Notes under the pieces: model-generated | Database searches by the model: none | Seen by the model: the letters and a program-made list of their open reading frames with translations, nothing else | What the model was told of the DNA's origin: nothing | NCBI GenBank assembly: GCA_030612905.1 | Contig: JAUWNA010000169.1 | Location: 1-5,190, forward strand | Source: Promethearchaeota archaeon | Lineage (GTDB): Archaea > Asgardarchaeota > Lokiarchaeia > Sigyniarchaeales > SOKP01 | Direction: 5' to 3' | Length of the DNA: 5,190 bases | Position numbers and translations under genes: made by a program | Shown here: positions 1 through 5,190 of the stretch, piece after piece | Position numbering within the stretch: position 1 is the first letter of the stretch | How the letters are laid out: each line of letters opens with the position of its first letter

Positions 1-552
1 GTTCAGGGCGATATTAAAAGTGCTGGGTCGGTCAGAGTTATGGGGGCCCGTTATGGAAGGGGGAACGCCAAGTTTTCTGGCTCAACTACAGTGGAAGGGG
101 GGATCGAAATAAAAGGCGAGTTAGGGAACTCGGGGTCGTTAAGGAGCGGGGAAGATATTGAAGCGCTTCAAGGAATTCGACTTTCAGGCTCAACAAAAGT
201 TGGAGGGGGGTTGTTCTCACAAAAAAATATTAATATTGATGGATCAACCACAATTAGAGGAGATATCAATGGGGATAACGTGTATATTGGTGTTCATGCT
301 GTAATAATAGGAAGAAAAAAAACTAGACGCCCATATATAGTTGATGGTAGTATTATTGCAGCAAATAATGTTGAAATTTATAACACATTTGTTCAAGGGG
401 ATGTAAAAGGAAGAAACGTGAAAATTGGTAATCGAACGGATATTTCAGGAAATGTATATTATATCGACACGATTGAAGTTGACGCTAAAGCAACTTTAGC
501 TCAAGTTCCTATTCAAATTACCGAAGCTGCCGAAGATACATTAAAAAAATAA
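1..552 (+). CDS. Bactofilin-like polymer-forming protein, 5' end outside window
   Basis: The frame is open from base 1, so the gene is partial. The ATG at 40 is internal, because repeat spacing continues unbroken upstream of it. About 183 residues are visible. They form a Gly/Ser/Val/Ile-rich beta-helix. Counting the ATG at 40 as residue 1, small x-G-S turns fall at residues -5, 13, 31, 49 and 67, a strict 18-residue step, which matches one turn of a bactofilin beta-helix (three strands of about six residues). After a basic loop (residues 92-97, RKKTRR) the C-terminal half has the pattern GDVKGRNVKIG, then SGNVYY, IEVD and PIQI, which is typical of the polymer-forming family. Known members self-assemble into nucleotide-independent filaments and act as scaffolds, often at membranes. 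No membrane segment or signal peptide is visible. The tail ends in a short charged helix. No T-tract terminator follows, so it is probably co-transcribed with the next two genes. The family call is firm; the cellular role is unknown. Confidence 0.8.
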   Translation, partial: VQGDIKSAGSVRVMGARYGRGNAKFSGSTTVEGGIEIKGELGNSGSLRSGEDIEALQGIRLSGSTKVGGGLFSQKNINIDGSTTIRGDINGDNVYIGVHAVIIGRKKTRRPYIVDGSIIAANNVEIYNTFVQGDVKGRNVKIGNRTDISGNVYYIDTIEVDAKATLAQVPIQITEAAEDTLKK

Positions 553-609
553 GTAAATTAAAAAAAAAAAATAGAATTAGAAAATACAAAACCAACTAAC
601 AAGTAGTAT

Positions 610-614
610 GGAGG
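610..614 (+). promoter_or_regulatory. Ribosome binding site (GGAGG) of the coiled-coil gene
   Basis: GGAGG lies seven bases before the ATG at 622. It fixes that start and rejects the ATG at 608, which overlaps this site and is out of frame. Confidence 0.7.
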
Positions 615-621
615 AATTAAT

Positions 622-1149
622 ATGTATAAAGAACCCGGAAAAAACGAAAAAGAAAAAGATGAGCAGGAAATAGAAAAGCTAAGAAAAGATATAAGATGGG
701 AGTTAGACAACATTAAAGACGAGCTTCTAGACGAATTAGAGGATATACACGAGGATTTTGTGGACGATATAGACGATCTAAGGGAATCAAAGGGAGATAT
801 TAAAGAAGAATTAAGAGAAGCGTTAGAAGATTTGAAGGAGGAAAGAATTTCTTTATTAAGTGAAATTGGGGAAACGGAGGAAGAGATAGAGGATTTAGGA
901 GAGAATGCGAGGGAGCAAATTGAGCGTGCTAGAGAAAGACTTGAACTGATAAGGATTAAGACGGAAGAACAAAGAGAGAAATACGAGGACAAAATCAGAA
1001 AAAAGTTAGAAAAAGCACAGAGAAAAGCAGAGAAAAAAGCCTCAAAGCGCATTAATATTTCAGTCGATAGCGACACAAGCGATGAATGGAGGGATTGGTC
1101 AGATGAGTTAGGTTCCTCCGTATCAGAGCTTATCCGAAAATCAATGTAA
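622..1149 (+). CDS. Highly charged coiled-coil protein, function unknown
   Basis: This 175-residue protein is not a recognised family. Residues about 13-143 are almost continuous Glu/Lys/Arg/Asp-rich helix with hydrophobic residues at heptad-like spacing, predicted to be a long coiled coil. The first half is strongly acidic (for example the DELLDELEDIHEDF stretch near residue 33). Residues 119-143 are strongly basic. A short strand-like segment, INISVDS (144-150), and a Trp-containing amphipathic helix (EWRDWSDEL, 155-163) close the protein. There is no signal peptide or membrane segment, so it should be cytosolic. It starts 69 bases after the bactofilin-like gene with a good GGAGG site, so the two are likely one operon. 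A structural or adaptor role with the filament protein is inferred from context only. It ends at TAA 1147-1149, and the same frame stays open after that stop into the next ORF, so its true C-terminus may lie further on. Confidence 0.7.
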   Translation: MYKEPGKNEKEKDEQEIEKLRKDIRWELDNIKDELLDELEDIHEDFVDDIDDLRESKGDIKEELREALEDLKEERISLLSEIGETEEEIEDLGENAREQIERARERLELIRIKTEEQREKYEDKIRKKLEKAQRKAEKKASKRINISVDSDTSDEWRDWSDELGSSVSELIRKSM

Positions 1150-1152
1150 TTC

Positions 1153-1557
1153 GTGAAAAACAACCTCGGAGACTTTAAGAAGCTAGAGGAATGGGGGGAA
1201 AATATTGAACGCGCGGTTAAAGAATCAGGTATAGAAGAGTTAGGCGAGAGGATTGAACGCGAATTTGAAGGGGAAAAAGGGAAAAAACCCAAACATAGAG
1301 TTGAAATCAATCTGTCACCTTCAAATGATAAAGACCGAATAAAAAAGAGGGTTCGGGGTTTAATCAAACTACAAAAAAGTTTGCCGATTGATAAACTTGC
1401 CCGAGCACTTAATAAAACTAATGAGGACGCCGAAAACCTCATTTACGAATTAGTAGACGATGGTATTGAAGGCTCTTTAGAAGAGGACATTTTTAAATTT
1501 ACAAGCAGTCCTGACGAAGTTATATCAAAAATTAACGGCTTAATTGATAAAATGTGA
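1153..1557 (+). CDS. Small protein with winged-helix-like C-terminus, GTG start
   Basis: The 134-residue product has an amphipathic N-terminus (LEEWGENIERAV, residues 11-22), a Lys-rich hinge (40-48), and a compact C-terminal unit at about 60-134. The pattern of that unit, LPIDKLARALNKTNEDAENLIYEL followed by DGIEGSLEEDIFKF when read across its parts, looks like helix-turn-helix plus a beta wing. It is close in style to the winged helix at the end of PCI-type and related archaeal proteins. That is pattern recognition, not a proven homology. The GTG lies three bases after the stop of the preceding gene and in the same frame. No Shine-Dalgarno site precedes it, so translation would depend on coupling or on readthrough. 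The ATG at 1191 is out of frame, leaving no better start. The product is probably a partner of, or the true C-terminal part of, the coiled-coil protein. It ends at TGA 1555-1557, followed at once by TAA. Confidence 0.6.
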   Translation: MKNNLGDFKKLEEWGENIERAVKESGIEELGERIEREFEGEKGKKPKHRVEINLSPSNDKDRIKKRVRGLIKLQKSLPIDKLARALNKTNEDAENLIYELVDDGIEGSLEEDIFKFTSSPDEVISKINGLIDKM

Positions 1558-1622
1558 TAACCAATCTTATTTAGGATATAATGTTTTAATGGACAATTAA
1601 TTTAGCTGGGAATTAGGGATTA

Positions 1623-1721
1623 ATGTATGAGAAAATTAAAAAATCAGATAGTGTCATTTATCAAGAAATGGGTCATAAATTCACGATTTTTTTTGACAGG
1701 TTAGTTTCACGTATGAAATAA
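1623..1721 (+). pseudogene. Doubtful 32-codon ORF, possibly a gene remnant
   Basis: The ATG at 1623 opens a 32-codon frame whose product begins MYEKIKKSDSVIYQEMG and continues KFTIFFDRLVSRMK before TAA at 1719. The same frame then runs on for 14 more sense codons (VIEDIIERRNAEKI) to TAG at 1764. The composition is protein-like, and small DNA-binding regulators (MarR or PadR type) often sit before MFS exporters, so this could be a decayed regulator or a leader peptide. No helix-turn-helix can be shown in so short a sequence. The purine stretch before the ATG is too close to be a good ribosome site. It may equally be chance in AT-rich DNA. Confidence 0.2.
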
Positions 1722-1797
1722 GTAATTGAAGATATAATTGAAAGAAGAAATGCAGAAAAAATATAGAAAAATAAAAAAAAGAAAGAAAGGAAAAAAA

Positions 1798-1802
1798 GGT
1801 GA
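1798..1802 (+). promoter_or_regulatory. Ribosome binding site (GGTGA) of the MFS gene
   Basis: GGTGA lies nine bases before the ATG at 1812. This is the typical archaeal anti-Shine-Dalgarno match, and the same motif precedes the TrmB-like gene in this window. It supports the ATG at 1812 and indicates independent initiation of translation. Confidence 0.75.
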
Positions 1803-1811
1803 AGATTAAAA

Positions 1812-3098
1812 ATGGAAGAATTAGCAAATCAAGCAAACCAAAAAACTTTTAGAAGTTATTTGATGTTTTGGTCGGGTCAATTATTTTCTTTATTTGGCTC
1901 GATGGTCGTTTATTTTGTAATTATATGGTGGATTACGGAGGAAACTCAGAGTCCCATGTATCTGGCAATAGCTTCATTTTTGTTTATAATTTGTCAAGTA
2001 ATCGTTTTGCCAATTGCAGGGGTACTCGCTGACAGATTAAATAGAAAAGTAATAATACTCGTTGCGGACTCATTGCAAGCAGTTTCCACTCTCATTTTGC
2101 TCGTTTTATTTCAGTTGAATCTGGCAAATATATGGATTGTCTTTATCTTTATTAGTATACGTAGCGTATTTCAAGCGTTTCATTTACCAACGGTGAATTC
2201 TATTATACCAATTATGGTTCCAAAAGAAAATTTGTCTAGAATTAACGGAATCAATTTTTTATTTACCGGAGTCGTACAGATTCTTGCCCCATTAATAGGA
2301 GCAACTCTTATGATCTTTTTACCGATAAAAATAATTTTGTGGGTTGATCTTATAACTTTTTGCATAGCTGTAATCCCATTAATACTCATTGAGATTCCAT
2401 CAGTTAGGAATCCTAAGGAAACGGTTGAAAAAAATTCATTTATTAAGGAATTTAAACTTGGAATTAAAACCATTAAGGTTATACCTGGATTAATTATACT
2501 AATTTTCTATTCAATGTTGCTTAATTTTCTAATAAGGCCAATGGATACATTGATGCCATATTATATTAATGTCATTCATGGTGGTTCTGCGACGCATTTA
2601 GCAATAGTTTTAGTATTTTTTCAAGGTGGTATGATTGGTGGCGCTCTTATTACTTCAATAAAGAAAACTTGGAACAATAAACTGAAAGTCATTTTTGGTA
2701 GTGTTATCATTACTATGATTGGATATGCGATAATGGGTTTTGCTCCTGCAGGAGAATTCTTAATGATAGGTATGGGTGGTGTTACGATGGGTTTAACCTT
2801 ACCAATTATTAATTCATTGTATCAAACAACTATGCAAACAGTTGTACCTCCGGATAAGATGGGTCGGGTTACTTCCATGGATCATTCATTATCTATGTCA
2901 ATTTCTCCAATTGGGACGCTAATTTCAGGACCTTTGGCGGAAATGTTAGGCGTTGGTAATTTGTTCTTGTATTGTGCCTTGCTCGGGATAATCGTAACCG
3001 TATTAGTCTGGAGTTTTACGAGCATTAGAACTGTAGACTATGAGACAAAAAGCGAATTAGATGTAATTACTGATAAAATAAATGGCATAAAAATTTAA
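1812..3098 (+). CDS. MFS exporter, MefA/EntS-like (DHA3/MFS_3) type
   Basis: This 428-residue membrane protein has the usual length and about 12 predicted transmembrane helices. They lie at roughly residues 18-42, 49-70, 79-101, 105-125, 145-170, 171-195, 224-245, 262-282, 291-312, 314-335, 357-380 and 383-405, with the central cytoplasmic loop near 197-222. The MFS signature A loop between helices 2 and 3 is intact (GVLADRLNRK, 70-79). The N-terminal FWSGQLFSLFGS and WWITEETQSP patterns, and the PPDKMGRVTS segment at 346-355, are typical of the macrolide-efflux/enterobactin-exporter branch. Family members use the proton gradient to expel hydrophobic drugs or siderophores; the substrate here cannot be read from sequence. 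The gene has its own GGTGA site, follows a 254-base spacer and ends at a T-rich terminator. No frameshift or lost motif was seen. The neighbouring TrmB-like gene is convergent, so there is no sign that it controls this gene. Confidence 0.9.
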   Translation: MEELANQANQKTFRSYLMFWSGQLFSLFGSMVVYFVIIWWITEETQSPMYLAIASFLFIICQVIVLPIAGVLADRLNRKVIILVADSLQAVSTLILLVLFQLNLANIWIVFIFISIRSVFQAFHLPTVNSIIPIMVPKENLSRINGINFLFTGVVQILAPLIGATLMIFLPIKIILWVDLITFCIAVIPLILIEIPSVRNPKETVEKNSFIKEFKLGIKTIKVIPGLIILIFYSMLLNFLIRPMDTLMPYYINVIHGGSATHLAIVLVFFQGGMIGGALITSIKKTWNNKLKVIFGSVIITMIGYAIMGFAPAGEFLMIGMGGVTMGLTLPIINSLYQTTMQTVVPPDKMGRVTSMDHSLSMSISPIGTLISGPLAEMLGVGNLFLYCALLGIIVTVLVWSFTSIRTVDYETKSELDVITDKINGIKI

Positions 3099-3130
3099 TT
3101 TTTTTTATTATTCTCTTTTTCTAAATTTTT
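3099..3130 (+). terminator. T-rich archaeal-type terminator after the MFS gene
   Basis: Directly after the stop codon there is a run of eight T (3099-3106), then further T-rich clusters near 3111-3120 and 3126-3130. Archaeal RNA polymerase typically stops at such U-tracts without a strong hairpin. The gap to the convergent gene is only 60 bases. On the opposite strand the same gap carries only short T runs, so termination of the TrmB-like transcript is less clear. Confidence 0.6.
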
Positions 3131-3158
3131 GAAAAGGAAATTGTTTAGAAATTAGAAT

Positions 3159-5150
3159 TTAAATATTAATTTTTTTTCTCCAAAAATTTATCTTTTTTAG
3201 AGTGTCTTCTACTTCCATTGAAGATAGTAGTTTAGGTAATGTTTTTAAGGAAGCTATTGTAATGCTTATTTGGCTTAGAACTGCCGTGTATCCAATCTCC
3301 TCAGTTATTCTATTTCGGATGTGTTCTAAATCGTTCGAAAGTTCAGTTCCCAGTTTCTTATCTAAGTCATTTATTACATCATCAAATAATTGCGAAATAG
3401 TTCCCTCTTTATTTAAAGTTGAATCAAGCGTAGCTATTGGTTCTTTTACTCCAACTTGTTGTTCTATGATTGGCAATTGAGGAAATGTTGGTTGAGCTGG
3501 AACTATGGGTTTTTGTTCTAATGGTTTTAATACATTATTTTCCACAACGGTTGTAGTGGGTTTAATTTGGATATCGGGTTTTATTGGTACTGAAGGTGTT
3601 TGCGGCATTTGAAAAGTAGTTTGCTGAATCGGTTGTTGGATTTTTTCTATCCTTTGAGATGATTGAATAGCATACATGATTTCTTCAGTATTAACTTTCC
3701 GACTTTGAATCCATGTATCTTCTAATACACCTGCAAATAATTTGACGTGTTCTTCAAGAATAGACCCCATACCAGCTATCTCCATATCTCCCAATGTTGA
3801 TTTTGATGCGGCACAAACTACTACTTCTTCGAAATCTCTATTGATTGCGTATAAATTTTCTCGATGATTAAGCCGTATGTTGATGTTAGGGTATTTTACA
3901 ATTTCAGCTAGTTTTAATAGATCGTTTGGATTATTCAAATCGAAATTTGTTGAAATTCTAACAATGACATGTTTTTTTACTTTTGAAATTGCTACTAAAT
4001 CAATTTCCTCCAATTTAGGTACGATAATAAGAAATCTGGCCTTAACTCGAGTAAGAGACTCGTTGATTTGAGCTTTCATGCCCTCAACACTTCTTACAAA
4101 CCACACATCCTTGAAACTCAATGTTGAAGCTTTTTTTGACCGTTCCCAAAACTCAGTCATAGTTTTTTCAGACAAGTCAAGTTGTTTTAAAATATTTCCC
4201 ATAATGTCTTCTTCGAGCGTTTTATATATTTCACGTTGAAATAATCCTTTTAATTCTTCAATTCCTTTATCAACGTCCTCATAAACCGTTGAGATTCTAC
4301 CATCCAAATCTTCTAAAGTTTCTTCTAATCCTGATACGATATCTGATAAAAAACTTCCTAAATCGGTACTCATGTCGCCAGCGACATCAGAAATTGAAGC
4401 TAATTGGTCGGTGACTTGATCAAGAGTATTTCGAATAGCATTAACAAATTTTTCTCGAAAATAATCAGTAAGGTCACCAAATTGTTCTGAGATTATTTTA
4501 GAAACAATCTTTTCTGCCATACTTTTTAAAGCTCCAATTCTAAATTGCTTTTCAAAGGCGATAGAAATCTCTGATTTAATTTTTTCTAAGCGTGTTTCAA
4601 CTACACTAAATTCTTTTGTAATTTCATCAGGTACGATTTCCCTCAGATTAAGGATATACCTTCTTATTTCTTGAAACTTTTTTACATTATCAAGTTCTTT
4701 TTCGACTTTACTGAATTGTGCTTTTATTTGAGCTGGCAGATTAGTTTTCATGATGTTTATATAGCTTCTATACTCATCAAACTTGCTTAATTTTGCTGAA
4801 TGTTCTTCAATTTCCTTAAATTTTAACTGTAAAGCTTTTGGAGTAGATTCTTGCATTTTTTTTACAATTTTTTTAAAATTCTCTATCTGATTCAATAAAG
4901 CAGTATAAGGTGGTAAAGCAACATAAAAAGGGGTCGAACCAGGAATTTCACGAACCAATCCTTTTTCGAGTAGATTATTAGCAATTTGAAATGCCCTCTC
5001 CTCAGGAACATCAATTAAAAGCGCAATTTCTCCAGCCATTACGGGACCTCTTCCTGTCAGATGAAAATAAGCTTCAATCTCATCATGAGTTAATCCTATA
5101 AGTTCTAATACCTGTTTTGTCGATTTAAACTCATCAATATTGTCAGACAA
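3159..5150 (-). CDS. Large multidomain TrmB-like protein
   Basis: The 663-residue product is more than twice the usual length of sugar-sensing TrmB regulators (about 250-350). Residues 9-83 form the TrmB winged helix: VLELIGLTHDEIEAY, the small GPVMAGEIA helix, NNLLEKGLVREI and a closing wing. Residues 88-192 carry helical repeats, two of them clear 35-residue copies (123-157, 158-192). Residues 193-340 are more helix, amphipathic and acidic. Residues 345-485 resemble the TrmB effector/PLD-like fold (ARFLIIVPKL, VIVRIS, YAINRDFEEVVVCA) without an HxK...D catalytic motif, so it should bind rather than cleave. Residues 503-575 are a Pro/Gln/Thr-rich flexible linker. Residues 580-663 are a separate helical domain ending in WRKKI. 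No membrane segment is visible. The TTG start is chosen because GGTGA lies ten bases upstream, an in-frame TAA lies just before it, and the next Met (residue 38) would cut the DNA-binding domain. It could be a transcription regulator or a DNA-linked scaffold; the ligand is unknown. Confidence 0.8.
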   Translation of the reverse strand: MSDNIDEFKSTKQVLELIGLTHDEIEAYFHLTGRGPVMAGEIALLIDVPEERAFQIANNLLEKGLVREIPGSTPFYVALPPYTALLNQIENFKKIVKKMQESTPKALQLKFKEIEEHSAKLSKFDEYRSYINIMKTNLPAQIKAQFSKVEKELDNVKKFQEIRRYILNLREIVPDEITKEFSVVETRLEKIKSEISIAFEKQFRIGALKSMAEKIVSKIISEQFGDLTDYFREKFVNAIRNTLDQVTDQLASISDVAGDMSTDLGSFLSDIVSGLEETLEDLDGRISTVYEDVDKGIEELKGLFQREIYKTLEEDIMGNILKQLDLSEKTMTEFWERSKKASTLSFKDVWFVRSVEGMKAQINESLTRVKARFLIIVPKLEEIDLVAISKVKKHVIVRISTNFDLNNPNDLLKLAEIVKYPNINIRLNHRENLYAINRDFEEVVVCAASKSTLGDMEIAGMGSILEEHVKLFAGVLEDTWIQSRKVNTEEIMYAIQSSQRIEKIQQPIQQTTFQMPQTPSVPIKPDIQIKPTTTVVENNVLKPLEQKPIVPAQPTFPQLPIIEQQVGVKEPIATLDSTLNKEGTISQLFDDVINDLDKKLGTELSNDLEHIRNRITEEIGYTAVLSQISITIASLKTLPKLLSSMEVEDTLKKINFWRKKINI
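4575..4880 (-). repeat. 35-residue helical repeats inside the TrmB-like protein
   Basis: Residues 123-157 and 158-192 align without gaps, with about 14 of 35 identical: KF at the start, ExR and YI, then P, I, FS, VE, L and a final K. A third, more diverged copy precedes them (about residues 91-122). It keeps the P-to-F spacing of seven and the F-to-next-F spacing of 13 but lacks three residues. The DNA copies have diverged, so this is an old protein-level duplication. Confidence 0.65.
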
Positions 5151-5160
5151 CTCTAATTTA

Positions 5161-5165
5161 TCACC
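5161..5165 (-). promoter_or_regulatory. Ribosome binding site (GGTGA) that decides a TTG start
   Basis: Read on the minus strand, GGTGA lies ten bases upstream of the TTG at 5150-5148. An in-frame TAA sits a few bases further upstream, so no longer start exists. Confidence 0.7.
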
Positions 5166-5190
5166 TTTTTACATTATTTCTTGTATATTT

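Larger units (their letters stand above)
1558..1811. other. Intergenic spacer with no confident gene
   Basis: These 254 AT-rich bases separate the bactofilin cluster from the exporter gene. They hold an 8-base T run at 1687-1694 that could end upstream transcription. TATAAT-containing stretches at about 1577-1582 and 1733-1738 could be promoter elements, but neither has a convincing BRE. The last 60 bases are almost pure A/G (purine-rich leader). No tRNA-like or strong hairpin structure was seen. Two overlapping short ORFs start at 1623 and 1627; the first is listed separately. Confidence 0.5.

Noticed and set aside
558..1442. 294-codon open frame on the minus strand
   Set aside because: Its Ser/Phe/Leu-rich product is what the complement of Glu/Lys/Arg-rich coiled-coil codons gives. 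It lies opposite two better-supported genes and shows no family pattern.
2180..2473. 97-codon minus-strand frame inside the MFS gene
   Set aside because: It is fully covered by an intact MFS reading frame and has no recognisable domain.
2743..2754. 12-base perfect palindrome CTCCTGCAGGAG
   Set aside because: It is within the MFS coding region with no second copy, so there is no reason to call it an operator.
3121..3155. Imperfect inverted repeat CTAAA...TTTAG in the convergent gap
   Set aside because: Arms are short, AT-only apart from the end pair and interrupted, so a stable hairpin is not supported.
3202..3480. 92-codon plus-strand frame opposite the end of the TrmB-like gene
   Set aside because: Ser-rich shadow of the opposite strand with no ribosome site.
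3877..4071. 64-codon plus-strand frame opposite the TrmB-like gene
   Set aside because: It lies opposite the effector domain, is short and has no supporting signal.
4372..4387. 7-base inverted repeat with a 2-base loop (ATGTCGC / GCGACAT)
   Set aside because: It lies inside coding sequence and about one such repeat is expected by chance in 5 kb.
5183..5190. TATA-like AAATATAC on the minus strand upstream of the TrmB-like gene
   Set aside because: Transcription starting about 25 bases downstream would begin at or inside the ribosome binding site, and the window edge hides any BRE.

Overview
The window is AT-rich and looks archaeal, most probably from a Lokiarchaeota-like or other Asgard-type lineage. 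Three things support an archaeon. Two genes have GGTGA-type Shine-Dalgarno sites. There is a long regulator with a TrmB-type N-terminal helix-turn-helix. The proteins are rich in Lys, Glu and Ile. No universal marker gene is present, so 'archaeon' is a fair call, while 'Asgard' rests on overall protein style only.

Layout. Positions 1-1557 hold a same-direction cluster on the + strand. First is the 3' part of a bactofilin-like (polymer-forming) beta-helix gene that begins upstream of the window. Next is a very charged coiled-coil protein (622-1149). Last is a small protein with a winged-helix-like C-terminus (1153-1557). The last two are in the same reading frame, separated by only one stop codon and one sense codon, so they may be a coupled pair, a readthrough pair or a recently split single gene. 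Positions 1558-1811 are a 254-base spacer with a doubtful 32-codon ORF. Positions 1812-3098 (+) encode a 12-helix major facilitator superfamily exporter of the MefA/EntS-like (DHA3, MFS_3) type. A T-rich convergent gap follows. Positions 3159-5150 (-) encode a 663-residue TrmB-like protein. It has an N-terminal winged helix, tandem 35-residue helical repeats, a long helical region, a TrmB effector/PLD-like domain without a catalytic HKD motif, a Pro/Gln-rich linker and a separate helical C-terminal domain.

How the genes may work together (inference). The first three genes look like a cytoskeletal module: a beta-helical filament former plus coiled-coil and winged-helix partners. The MFS exporter is separate, with its own ribosome binding site. 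The TrmB-like protein is transcribed toward it and shares only the terminator region, so regulation of the exporter by this protein is not shown. The parts most worth a second look are the cytoskeletal module with its in-frame stop, and the repeat-bearing TrmB-like protein.
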